The position numbers and the translations under genes were made by a program. A stretch of 64,000 nt of DNA from NCBI RefSeq assembly GCF_001612665.1, contig NZ_BDAX01000009.1, positions 409,901-473,900 on the forward strand. Reading direction: 5' to 3'. Every line of letters begins with the position of its first letter. Position 1 is the stretch's first letter. The stretch comes from Nocardia alba NBRC 108234 (GTDB taxonomy: Bacteria; Actinomycetota; Actinomycetes; Mycobacteriales; Mycobacteriaceae). This document shows, piece after piece, positions 23,059 through 31,762 of the stretch. The notes below the pieces were generated by a model. It was not told the DNA's origin. It was given only the letters and a program-made list of their open reading frames with translations, and searched no databases.

Positions 23059-25413
23059 ATGCCTGTTCCACCCCATGCTCGCGGTTACGCATCCTTCGGC
23101 GGCTCGGCCGGTCGCACGTCCGCGCAGTCGTCCCCCGACTGGACGTATCCGCCCACCGCGCCCGCCGGTGCCCCGAACATCGTCGTCGTGCTCGTGGACG
23201 ACATGGGTTACAGCGATATCGGTCCGTTCGGTTCGGAGATCGAGACACCGACCCTCGACCGTCTCGCGGCGCGGGGTGTTCGGCTCTCGAACTACCACAC
23301 GACGCCGCTGTGCTCGCCGTCACGCGCGGCGCTGCTCACCGGAATCAATTCCCACCGTGCCGGTTTCGGCTTCGTGGCCAACGCCGACCCCGGCTACCCC
23401 GGCCTGCGCCTCGAGCTCGCCGACGATGTGCTCACCCTCCCCGAGATTCTGCGCGGCAACGGCTACGCCACCTACGCGGTGGGCAAATGGCATCTGGTGC
23501 GCGACGCCACGATGAACCCGTCGGCGCATCGCGACTCGTGGCCGACCCAGCGCGGATTCGATCGCTACTACGGGTCGCTGGAGGGGCTGAACTCCTTCTA
23601 CTACCCCAACCAGCTGGTCTCGGACAGTTCGGTGGTCGATGTCGAGGAGTACCCGCAGGGCTACTATCTCACCGACGATCTCACCGACAAGGCGCTGTCC
23701 TACATCAAAGACCTGCGCGCGCACGACGCGGAAAAGCCGTTCTTCCTGTACTTCGCGCACGTGGCGATGCACGGGCCGTTGCAGGCCAAGGCCGAGGATC
23801 AGGCCAAGTATCGAGGTCGCTACGACGAGGGCTGGGACGAACTGCGCAGGCGACGCTTCGCCGAGCAGCTGGCCCAGGGTCTGTTCCCGCCGGGCACCGA
23901 GCAGAAGCCGCGCAATACCGAGCCGGGTTACGAAGCCGCGGAATGGGACTCGCTCTCGGCCGACGAGCAGCGGCGCTACGCCAAGTACATGGAGGTGTAC
24001 GCGGGCATGGTCGACAGCATCGACCAGAGCCTGGGGCGCATCGTCGACCTGCTCGACGACCTCGGCGAACTCGACAACACCATCATCGTGTTCACCTCCG
24101 ACAACGGCGGCACCGCCGAGGGCGGACCGGAGGGCACCCGCTCCTATTTCGCCGAATTCGCCCACGTCGATGACCCCGATTGGGTGGCCGATGTCCCGCA
24201 CGACGAGGACCTGATCGGCACCGCGAAGCTGGGCGTGCACTACCCGCGCGGCTGGGGGCAGGCGTCCAACACCCCGTTCCGGTTCTACAAGGGCCAGACC
24301 TTCGCGGGCGGCGTGCGGGTGCCACTGGTCGTGTCATGGCCCAAGGGGTTGCCGCGCACCGACGCCGATTCCGGCATCCGGCACGAATACGCCTACGTCA
24401 CCGACCTCGCGCCGACTCTGCTGGAGTTGGCGGGCCTGGACCGACCCTCTGTGCGTAACGGGCTGCCCGCCAAGGACTTCGACGGTGTTTCCGCGGCCGA
24501 GCTGTTGCGAGATCAGACGGCTCCGACGCGGCACACCGAGCAGTACTCGGAGATGACCGGGCACCGTGGCTTCTACCGCGACGGCTGGAAGCTGCTGTCG
24601 CTGCACGATTCCGACGCCGACATCGACGCGCCGAACTGGCAACTGTTCGATGTGCGCGCCGATCCGACAGAGCTGCACGATCTCGCGGACCGATACCCGG
24701 ACAAGGCCGCCGAACTGGCCGCCGCGTGGGACGAATCCGCATGGGCCAATACAGTTTTCCCACTGTTGACCCGCGCCGACCTGTTCCGTCGCCGACCCGA
24801 GGAGGCGCGTTTCGCCGCGCCGGTGCGCCTGCTGCCCGGCACCCCTACCCTGGAGCGCTATCGCTCCCAGCGCCTGATCGCCTACCGCGACTTCATCATC
24901 GCGGCCGACCTCACCGGAGCACGACCGTCCGGCACGACGCCGGAGCGTGCCGAGGCGGTCGGCTTCCAGCTCGGCGACGAGGGTGTGCTCGTCGCCCACG
25001 GCGACCCGCTCGGCGGGTACCTGCTCTACATCGAGGACGGCGAAGTGGTGTTCGGTGTGAACAGCTACGGCCGGTACGCGTCGGTCGGCGTACCGCTGCC
25101 CGTCGGGACGCGCGAGATCACCGTGCGCGCCACCATCGAGCCGCGGCTGCGCTGGGATTTCACCATCCAGGTCGACGGCACGCCACTCGCCGAGCTCACC
25201 GACCAGGTGCAACTGGTCGGCATGGCGCCGTGGACCGGGATCTCCGTCGGCGTCGACGCGCGCGGCCCGGTCTCGTGGGATCTGCGCGAGCGCCGCGGAC
25301 CCTTCCGCTTCTCCGGTGGCCTTCGCGCGATCACCTACACACCCGGGCCCGTGCAGGTCCCGCAGCGCACGATCGACGCGGTGGAGCGCGAAGCCGAGTA
25401 CGCCGCGGAATAG
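23059..25413 (+). CDS. Type I sulfatase (arylsulfatase, AtsA-like)
   Basis: The 784-aa formylglycine-dependent sulfatase has the signature CSPSR with Cys85, which is oxidised to formylglycine. Metal-binding Asp pair VDDMG is at 47-48, GKWH near 155, and SDNGG near 345 completes the Ca2+ site. It hydrolyses sulfate esters, releasing sulfate. No signal peptide is obvious, so it may be cytoplasmic. The C-terminal third carries the extra beta-sandwich-like region seen in long actinobacterial arylsulfatases of about 780 aa. ATG 23059 is preferred; upstream in-frame codons are possible. No formylglycine-generating enzyme is in the window. Divergent from a peptide-type ABC importer. Confidence 0.92.
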   Translation: MPVPPHARGYASFGGSAGRTSAQSSPDWTYPPTAPAGAPNIVVVLVDDMGYSDIGPFGSEIETPTLDRLAARGVRLSNYHTTPLCSPSRAALLTGINSHRAGFGFVANADPGYPGLRLELADDVLTLPEILRGNGYATYAVGKWHLVRDATMNPSAHRDSWPTQRGFDRYYGSLEGLNSFYYPNQLVSDSSVVDVEEYPQGYYLTDDLTDKALSYIKDLRAHDAEKPFFLYFAHVAMHGPLQAKAEDQAKYRGRYDEGWDELRRRRFAEQLAQGLFPPGTEQKPRNTEPGYEAAEWDSLSADEQRRYAKYMEVYAGMVDSIDQSLGRIVDLLDDLGELDNTIIVFTSDNGGTAEGGPEGTRSYFAEFAHVDDPDWVADVPHDEDLIGTAKLGVHYPRGWGQASNTPFRFYKGQTFAGGVRVPLVVSWPKGLPRTDADSGIRHEYAYVTDLAPTLLELAGLDRPSVRNGLPAKDFDGVSAAELLRDQTAPTRHTEQYSEMTGHRGFYRDGWKLLSLHDSDADIDAPNWQLFDVRADPTELHDLADRYPDKAAELAAAWDESAWANTVFPLLTRADLFRRRPEEARFAAPVRLLPGTPTLERYRSQRLIAYRDFIIAADLTGARPSGTTPERAEAVGFQLGDEGVLVAHGDPLGGYLLYIEDGEVVFGVNSYGRYASVGVPLPVGTREITVRATIEPRLRWDFTIQVDGTPLAELTDQVQLVGMAPWTGISVGVDARGPVSWDLRERRGPFRFSGGLRAITYTPGPVQVPQRTIDAVEREAEYAAE

Positions 25414-25534
25414 CGGACCACTCGCCACGCGGATCCGGTCGTCGCCTCGCCTCGACGGGCCCCGGAGATCGCGCCGCCACCAGGTCGGATACCGTTTACC
25501 AGCTAGAAATGCCACGCAGACAGGACACACCTAG

Positions 25535-27385
25535 ATGGACGACAGTTCCCTGATCTGGGACGACGGTGCGCTCGTCACCATCGACCAGCGCGGACTGCCG
25601 CACGAGGTACGGGAGTTGCGTCTGCGTACCGTCGACGAGATCATCGAGGCGATCACCACCCTCGCCATTCGCGGCGCTCCGGCGATCGGGATCGCGGGCG
25701 CGTTCGGCGTGGTCATCGCGACCAGAGCCCACACTCACCACGACTCGGCGGACACGTCGAATCGTCCGGTCGGTGATGTGGGTAGTCGAGGCGGTGGCGT
25801 GGTCGACGTGGCCGCCGTGGCGGCCGAGGCCGACCGGATCGCCGCGGCTCGACCGACAGCGGTGAACCTGGCCTGGGCGGTCGAGCGGGTGCGGACCCGG
25901 ATCGGCGAGGGCGCCGACGCGGTGCTCGCCGAGACCCTCGATTTGCTCGCCGAGGACGGGCGGGTCAACCTGGCCGCCGCCACTCACGCCGCCGACCTGG
26001 TGCAACGCCTGTGCGGTGCGCGGCCGCTGCGCCTGCTCACCCACTGCAACACCGGACGCCTGGCCACCAGCGCGGTGGGGACCGCGATCGGCGCGCTGCG
26101 GGTGTTGCACGAGCGCGGTGTCGTCGCGGACGTGATCGTCGACGAGACCCGCCCGCTCCTCCAGGGTGCCCGGCTCACCGCCTGGGAACTGGCCGAGGCC
26201 GGCATTCCGCATCGGCTGACCATCGACTCCGCCGCCGCCTGGGCGATGGCGACCGGACAGGTCGACGCCGTGCTCGTCGGCGCGGACCGGATCACCGCCA
26301 ACGGCGATGTCGCCAACAAGATCGGCACCTTCACCCTGGCCCTGGCCGCCCGCCACCACGGCATCCCGTTCATCGTGGTCGCCCCGGAGTCCACCCGCGA
26401 TACCGCGATGGCGACGGGCGCGCAGATCGTGGTGGAACAGCGGGCCGGCACGGAGGTGACCGGGTTCGGTGGGGTCGCGACGGCACCGGCGGGGACCGCG
26501 GTGTTCAACCCGGCCTTCGATGTGACGCCCACCGACCTCGTCACCGCGGTGGTCACGGAAAACGGTGTCGTCTACCGCAATTCGGATTCGTTCGACGACC
26601 GAGGCCGGGCGGTTCCCGCCGACACGACGCGGGGCGTGGGGTTCGCCGGCAGCCAGCAGGGCACGACGTTCGCCGACAGCGAGCAGGGCGCGACGCTCGC
26701 CGACAGCGAGCAGGGCGCGACGCTCGCCGACCGAGGTCTGGCGATCGCCGCCACCGCGCGTCAGCTCTACCAGCGGGGGTGGATGCCGGGCACCGCGGGC
26801 AATATCTCGGTGCGGATCGCCCCGGTCGACCCCGGCAGCGGCGAGGACGCGCTCATCACCGCCAGCGGATTGTCCAAAGGCGAACTGGGCGCGCACGACA
26901 CGGTGCTCGTCGCCATCGCCGACACCACCGCGCGCCCCGGCCAGAGCCGTAAACCCTCCGCGGAGACCAGCATTCACACCGCCGTCTATCGCACCCGCCC
27001 GGCCGGCGCGGTGGTGCACGTGCACTCCCCGTTCGCCACCGCGCTGGCGACCACGGCCGCGCGACCCGGCGACGCGGTCACCCCGGTCCGGATCAGCGGT
27101 TTCGAACTACTCAAAGGGTTCGGTCTGGCCGATCCGTCGACGGTCGTGATCCCGGTGTTCCCGAACTGGCCGGAGGTGGCCCGGATCGGCACCGACATCG
27201 AGACCTATCTCCGCGAAAACCCCGATGCCCCACCGATTCTGTTCATCACCGGACACGGGATCACCACCTGGGGTGAGACTCTCGCCCAGGCGCGCGATCG
27301 CGCCGAATGCCTGGAAGCCCTGTGCGAGTTGATCGCCCGCATCGGACCTACCGTCGCCACACCCCTCGAGATCGGACCGACATGA
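25535..27385 (+). CDS. mtnAB: MtnA-MtnB fusion: methylthioribose-1-phosphate isomerase / methylthioribulose-1-phosphate dehydratase
   Basis: The 616-aa fusion covers two consecutive methionine-salvage steps. Residues 1 to about 345 are MtnA (RGAPAIGIAGAFG, the Cys in LLTHCNTG near 169, the Asp in GADRITANGDVANKIG near 250). Residues from about 402 are MtnB, a class II aldolase-like zinc dehydratase (GTAGNISVR near 420, metal-binding VHVHSPF near 494, GHGI near 570). The linker at 374-400 is made of tandem nonapeptides (QGATLADSE) encoded by 27-bp DNA repeats. MtnA also contains a roughly 25-residue Ala/Ser/Asp insertion around residues 68-95. ATG 25535 has AGGA about 9 nt upstream. The stop overlaps the mtnD ATG (ATGA). 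Confidence 0.93.
   Translation: MDDSSLIWDDGALVTIDQRGLPHEVRELRLRTVDEIIEAITTLAIRGAPAIGIAGAFGVVIATRAHTHHDSADTSNRPVGDVGSRGGGVVDVAAVAAEADRIAAARPTAVNLAWAVERVRTRIGEGADAVLAETLDLLAEDGRVNLAAATHAADLVQRLCGARPLRLLTHCNTGRLATSAVGTAIGALRVLHERGVVADVIVDETRPLLQGARLTAWELAEAGIPHRLTIDSAAAWAMATGQVDAVLVGADRITANGDVANKIGTFTLALAARHHGIPFIVVAPESTRDTAMATGAQIVVEQRAGTEVTGFGGVATAPAGTAVFNPAFDVTPTDLVTAVVTENGVVYRNSDSFDDRGRAVPADTTRGVGFAGSQQGTTFADSEQGATLADSEQGATLADRGLAIAATARQLYQRGWMPGTAGNISVRIAPVDPGSGEDALITASGLSKGELGAHDTVLVAIADTTARPGQSRKPSAETSIHTAVYRTRPAGAVVHVHSPFATALATTAARPGDAVTPVRISGFELLKGFGLADPSTVVIPVFPNWPEVARIGTDIETYLRENPDAPPILFITGHGITTWGETLAQARDRAECLEALCELIARIGPTVATPLEIGPT
26657..26737 (+). repeat. 27-bp tandem repeat (three units) in the mtnA-mtnB linker
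   Basis: Unit 1 is 26657-26683, unit 2 26684-26710 and unit 3 26711-26737. Units 1 and 2 differ at two positions; unit 3 matches unit 2 for its first 21 bases and then diverges. A degenerate further copy precedes unit 1. Each unit encodes the nonapeptide QG(A/T)T(L/F)ADSE. The repeats stay in frame, so copy-number change would only alter linker length. Confidence 0.85.
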
Positions 27386-27951
27386 CCCTGCTGCAAGTGA
27401 TGGCCGCCGACAACGCCGCCGACGTCCGGGTGCGCACCACCGACCCCACCGAGATCGGCACCGAGCTGGCCCAGCACGGTATCGCCTACTCGCACTGGGA
27501 TGTCCGCGCCGATGCCGCCGCCACGGACTCCGACGCCCTGCTCGCCCACTACGGCCCGCAGATCGCCGACCTCAATGCCACGGGTCGCTACCGGCACATC
27601 GACATCGCCCGCATCCATCCCGACGCCGACAATCCGGAATGGCCCGCCACCGCCGCCGGCGCGCGCGCGAAGTTCCTCGACGAGCATCGCCACGCCGAGG
27701 ACGAGGTGCGCTTCTTCGCCGCGGGCCACGGCTGCTTCTACCTGCACGTCGGCGACGCGGTGCTCGCGACGGTCTGCGAGGCGGGCGACCTGCTCTCCGT
27801 CCCCGCAGGCACGCTGCACTGGTTCGACATGGGCACCACGCCGGACTTCATCGCCATCCGCTTCTTCGAGGAGGCCGACGGCTGGGTCGGCGACTTCACC
27901 GGCGACAAGATCAGCGCGGGCTTCCCCACACTCGACGAACTGCTCGGGTGA
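27382..27951 (+). CDS. mtnD: Acireductone dioxygenase
   Basis: The 189-aa cupin converts acireductone (1,2-dihydroxy-3-keto-5-methylthiopentene) to the methionine precursor KMTB with Fe2+, or to an off-pathway product with Ni2+. Metal ligands are His, His and Glu in DEHRHAEDEVRFF (near residues 103-110) and the later His in GTLHWFDMG (near 144). ATG 27382 overlaps the mtnAB stop and the gene's own stop overlaps the mtnC GTG, so the three genes are translationally coupled. Confidence 0.93.
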   Translation: MTLLQVMAADNAADVRVRTTDPTEIGTELAQHGIAYSHWDVRADAAATDSDALLAHYGPQIADLNATGRYRHIDIARIHPDADNPEWPATAAGARAKFLDEHRHAEDEVRFFAAGHGCFYLHVGDAVLATVCEAGDLLSVPAGTLHWFDMGTTPDFIAIRFFEEADGWVGDFTGDKISAGFPTLDELLG

Positions 27952-28643
27952 CCCGCGCGATCGTCCTCGACATCGAGGGCACCACCAGCCCCACCGACGC
28001 GGTCCGCACCGACCTCTACGGATACACCCGCGCCCACCTGTCCACCTGGCTGGCCGAGAATACCGACGGCACAGCGGATTCGGTGCTCGCGGGGACCCGT
28101 GAACTCGCCGGAGAGCCGCATGCCGGACCCGATCGCGTCGCCGAGATCCTGTGCGGCTGGCTGGCATCCGACGTCAAGGCCGAACCGCTCAAGACGGCGC
28201 AGGGCGCGATCTGCGCGCAGGGATTCCGCGCGGGCGCGCTGCACGGCCGATTCTTCGATGACGTCGCCCCTGCCCTGAAAGCCTGGCACGCCAACGGCTT
28301 CCAGCTGTTCGTCTACTCCTCGGGGTCCGAGCGAAACCAACGCGATTGGTTCGCCTTCGCCGACGCGGGCGATCTGTCCGACCTCGTCACCGACCACTTC
28401 GACCTGGTCACGGCGGGCCCCAAACGCGAGCCCGCCTCCTATGCGGCCATCGCCGAACGCATCGGCGTCGCCCCACCGGAGATCCTGTTCCTGTCCGACC
28501 ACCCGGACGAACTGGACGCGGCCGTCAGCGCGGGCTGGCAGGCCGTCGGAGTACACCGCCCCGGCGAACCCAATCCCCCACGCCCACCGCACCTCTGGGT
28601 GAGTTCCTTCGCTGACGTCGATCCACGGATACCGTCCGACTAG
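27948..28643 (+). CDS. mtnC: Enolase-phosphatase E1
   Basis: The 231-aa HAD-superfamily enzyme performs the bifunctional enolase-phosphatase step that yields acireductone for MtnD. Motif I is DIEGTTSPTD with Asp8 and Glu10, the MtnC-specific variant. Motif II is YSSGSERNQR near 122-131. Motif III Lys is in GPKREP and motif IV in LFLSDHPDEL. The start is GTG 27948 inside GTGA, overlapping mtnD. The operon order mtnAB-mtnD-mtnC lacks the MTA phosphorylase/nucleosidase and the final transaminase, which must be elsewhere. Confidence 0.93.
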   Translation: MTRAIVLDIEGTTSPTDAVRTDLYGYTRAHLSTWLAENTDGTADSVLAGTRELAGEPHAGPDRVAEILCGWLASDVKAEPLKTAQGAICAQGFRAGALHGRFFDDVAPALKAWHANGFQLFVYSSGSERNQRDWFAFADAGDLSDLVTDHFDLVTAGPKREPASYAAIAERIGVAPPEILFLSDHPDELDAAVSAGWQAVGVHRPGEPNPPRPPHLWVSSFADVDPRIPSD

Positions 28644-28652
28644 TCTGCTTCC

Positions 28653-29828
28653 ATGAACGACCAGGGGCCAAGCCTCGAACCAGCCCCGCCGCCGACAGAT
28701 CCGCCGGCACCGGCATCGGTCCAGCCGCTGCCGACGACCGTCGCCCAGCCCGATGTCGACCCGTTCACCCAGCTCGCACCCGAGATCCCCGGCCTGGACG
28801 CCCCGGATGCGACCGTCGTGATGACACCCGAGACGGCCGCGCAGCTCGCCCGGCACAACGCGCTGCGAGCAGCGCCACGGCAGATCGCGATCTTGTTGGC
28901 GATCGCGATCCCGGCGAGCACGATCGTGCTGCTCTGGCTCGACCTCCCGCCGGCAAAGATATTGGCGTTTCAGGGTGCGGTCGTCGCGTATGTCGTGATC
29001 GTCATGTACTTCTCGCTCCGTCGCCAGTTCCGGAGCCTGACCCGGTCCGATATCACGACCGCCCTGTGCGCCATCACACTCGGTGCCGACGCGCTCGACC
29101 TCGGTGACAGTTCCTCGCGTACCCGGATCGGGTACGACCGCATCAGCTCCGTCGAAGCCAACCGCCGCGTTGTCACACTGGGTTTCGACAATCGGCATCT
29201 CGCACTGCCCCGGGCGCTGTTCCCCGACGCGCTGCTCACCCGGTTACGGCTGCTCATCGAGACCGATCCCGCCGCGCGGCCGTCCCCGCTGCCGCCGTTC
29301 CCTCGGCTCCCGCTCCCGCAGGCGCACACGGTGATCGCGGCCGACACCGCACGCGGGCTCACCATCGCGCGCCGCCTGGAGCCGTGGCGGCGGGTCACAG
29401 GTCAGCTCGCCACCGTATTCTTGCTGGTCGAAGCCTGTGCGCTCGGCGCACTGGGATTCGGAGTCCCCGGTGCGCTGACGGCACTGGCCACCGCGTCGCT
29501 GTTCGGGCTCACGATCCGGTGGTGGATGCGCCGCCCGTCGGACAACGCCCTTCGCCAGTATCAGGGACTGTTGCCGGTAGCCAGCGGCCTGGCGGCCCAG
29601 TTCGGCACCGACGCGCTCGTCCTCGGCGGTGCCACCTTCATGCTGCGCGCACCGTATTCGATCGTCACCAAGGTCGTCGTTCGCGCGGACTGCGCGGTCC
29701 TGAGCTACGGCAACACCGCGCTGGTCTATCCCAGGGCGTTGTTCCCGCCGGAAATCTGCTGCCGCCTGCGCGAACTCGGCGTCACGGTGGTCGAACACCG
29801 ACCCACCGGCGCGGCTCAGCCGACCTGA
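28653..29828 (+). CDS. Membrane protein with two YcxB-like halves (function unknown)
   Basis: The 391-aa protein has a Pro-rich N-terminus (about 1-40), a pair of hydrophobic segments (about 75-115) and a soluble domain ending LPRALFPDALLTRLRLLI. A second hydrophobic pair (about 245-285) and a second soluble domain ending YPRALFPPEICCRLREL follow. The recurrence of (L/Y)PRALFP shows an internal duplication. Short beta-rich domains following two helices and closing with an aromatic/PR-F motif resemble the YcxB-like family, but I am unsure. It follows mtnC by 9 nt yet need not share its function. It converges on the next gene with a 13-nt overlap. Confidence 0.75.
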   Translation: MNDQGPSLEPAPPPTDPPAPASVQPLPTTVAQPDVDPFTQLAPEIPGLDAPDATVVMTPETAAQLARHNALRAAPRQIAILLAIAIPASTIVLLWLDLPPAKILAFQGAVVAYVVIVMYFSLRRQFRSLTRSDITTALCAITLGADALDLGDSSSRTRIGYDRISSVEANRRVVTLGFDNRHLALPRALFPDALLTRLRLLIETDPAARPSPLPPFPRLPLPQAHTVIAADTARGLTIARRLEPWRRVTGQLATVFLLVEACALGALGFGVPGALTALATASLFGLTIRWWMRRPSDNALRQYQGLLPVASGLAAQFGTDALVLGGATFMLRAPYSIVTKVVVRADCAVLSYGNTALVYPRALFPPEICCRLRELGVTVVEHRPTGAAQPT

Positions 29829-30712
29829 GCCCGGACAGCCCCCAGCGGCGCGCGCTGTACTGTCCCGAACACCCGTCGGGCGTGGATCGCGACCGGGCTC
29901 GACGACCACGGCGCCAGCGTGGTGGTGAACATCAGTTCGCACCAGGACAGGGCGGGGATCTCGCCGGCGGCGAGAGTCGCGATGAGCGAGAGTTCGCTGT
30001 CGTGACCGAGCCAGGCCGCGACCAGCCAGGAGGCGTCGAGGCGGCCCAGGAATTCCTCGGCGTCCTCGGGCGGGCCGTGCGGGGTGTCGACGACGAGGTG
30101 CACGACGGCGGCGACGGCGTGGCGCATGGTGGCGTCCATACCGACAGCGTCGTGCAGCAGCAGATCTTCCAGCGCCGCGCGCAGTTCCGTCGACGAATCC
30201 AGAGTTAGTTCGGGCATGACGAGCCTTTCCTGTGGTTCGGGTCGGTGGTCGAGGCCGCCGGTGATCGCACGCAGCGCCGGAGTCGTTTGTGGCATTTCCG
30301 GATCGACCAGACCGTTCAACGGTCCCGCCCAATCGAGCCTGCCGAACGCCTGGCACCAGTCCAGTGCCGGATTGTCCTCGGTGACAACCAGATCCAGTGC
30401 GAGACCGGCCATCGACGCGGTGCAGGCCAGAGTGATGTCGTCGAGTTCGGCCTCACTGACCGCGAGGTGCAACGTCACCTTCTCCACCCCGGTGTCCTCA
30501 CGCGCTCGGCCCGCCAGCCAGATCGCGCGGCCCGCGGCCCCCATCGCCGCCGCGACGTGGTCGCCGCGCGGATGATCGGCGTCGGCGTCGATGAACGGGC
30601 CGTACCAGATCGCCCTACCCTCCGCGTCGCAGATCGCGAAGGTCGCGGAGACGCTGTCGCCCGCGGCGGCCAGACTGATATGGGCGTCCAACCCATGCTC
30701 TATCACCCTCAT
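29816..30712 (-). CDS. Protein of unknown function (298 aa)
   Basis: I recognise no family. The protein is soluble, with no signal peptide. It opens with MRVIEHGLDAHISLAAAGDSV and is rich in Ala, Asp and Trp, with a region rich in predicted helices in the second half (ELRAALEDLLLHDAVGMD). ATG 30712 is chosen because GGGGA lies about 7 nt upstream; a longer frame starting at 30829 reads through a lower-GC, less protein-like stretch. It is divergent from the alpha/beta hydrolase at 30929. The 216-bp gap holds a 10-bp palindrome GTGAATTCAC (30836-30845). Confidence 0.7.
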   Translation of the reverse strand: MRVIEHGLDAHISLAAAGDSVSATFAICDAEGRAIWYGPFIDADADHPRGDHVAAAMGAAGRAIWLAGRAREDTGVEKVTLHLAVSEAELDDITLACTASMAGLALDLVVTEDNPALDWCQAFGRLDWAGPLNGLVDPEMPQTTPALRAITGGLDHRPEPQERLVMPELTLDSSTELRAALEDLLLHDAVGMDATMRHAVAAVVHLVVDTPHGPPEDAEEFLGRLDASWLVAAWLGHDSELSLIATLAAGEIPALSWCELMFTTTLAPWSSSPVAIHARRVFGTVQRAPLGAVRAQVG

Positions 30713-30928
30713 CAAATCCCCATATTTCCGATTCGAGCCGAATATCGGTACGCCCCCTATCCAATCGGCGATGAACAGACATGTCCACTGGGCGCGCGCA
30801 AATAAGTGTCCCCGGTGAGGTACATACACTCGCCAGTGAATTCACAGGACCGTCGGCCCTCTGCACCGCAGTACCGCATTCGGTCCGCAACCGGGCGTAA
30901 TAGACCGGCTGGCTTGTATGTTTCAGCA

Positions 30929-31762
30929 ATGCCCTTCGTGCACTCCGATGCCGTCAATGTCCATTTCCGCACCGATGCAGCCGACGGTCCGACGCTGCTG
31001 CTCGCCCATGGATTCCTCATGGACGAATCCATGTTCGACCCGATCCGGAAAGTATTGGCGCACACCGATATCAATGTCGTGGCCTGGGATGCCCGCGGCC
31101 ACGGGCGCACCGGATACGGCGCCGACCCCCGCTTCGATTACTGGGACCTGGCTACCGATGGTCTACGGGTGCTCGACGCGCTCGGGATCGAGCACGCGAT
31201 TGTCGGCGGCGTGAGCCAGGGCGGATACGCGGCATTGCGGATGGCATTGCTCGCACCCGAACGCGTCACCGGACTGGCACTACTCGATACCGATGCCGAC
31301 GCGTGCACCAGAGCCGACGAAACCTATTACGAGAACTTCTTCGACGAATGGTGTGGCACAGGCGCTTTGCGGCCGCTGGCCGAGGATCTCGCGCCGCGAT
31401 TGATCGGCGGCGCCGACACGCGGATCTGGCACACCTGGATCAACCGGTGGCTGGCCCGCGATCGCACCGCCATCCGGCCTGCGGCCGAGTGCCTGATCGG
31501 CCGCGACTCGATCCATGGGCGGCTCGGTGAGATCACTGTGCCCGCACTCGTGTTGCGTGGCGAACACGACCACAGCAGCACCGTGGACAAATCCACGCGA
31601 GTGGCCGACGGGCTGCCGGGGGCGCGTGCGGTTCGCACGGTGGCGGGCGCGGGCCACGGCTGCGCGCTGACCCATCCCGAGCAGGTCGGCGCGGCGCTCG
31701 CCGCACTCGTCACGGCCTGCACCCCGTACGCCGTCGAGCCGGTGACGGTCGTCGGGATCTAG
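30929..31762 (+). CDS. Alpha/beta-fold hydrolase
   Basis: The 277-aa alpha/beta hydrolase has an oxyanion motif LLAHGFLMDE, the segment DARGHGRT common in the haloperoxidase/epoxide-hydrolase-like branch, and the nucleophile elbow GGVSQGGYAAL with Ser near residue 95. Catalytic Asp in LRGEHDHSS and His in AGAGHGCAL complete the triad. It is probably a cytosolic esterase or similar; the substrate is unknown. It converges on the XRE regulator gene with a 4-nt overlap at the stops. Confidence 0.88.
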   Translation: MPFVHSDAVNVHFRTDAADGPTLLLAHGFLMDESMFDPIRKVLAHTDINVVAWDARGHGRTGYGADPRFDYWDLATDGLRVLDALGIEHAIVGGVSQGGYAALRMALLAPERVTGLALLDTDADACTRADETYYENFFDEWCGTGALRPLAEDLAPRLIGGADTRIWHTWINRWLARDRTAIRPAAECLIGRDSIHGRLGEITVPALVLRGEHDHSSTVDKSTRVADGLPGARAVRTVAGAGHGCALTHPEQVGAALAALVTACTPYAVEPVTVVGI

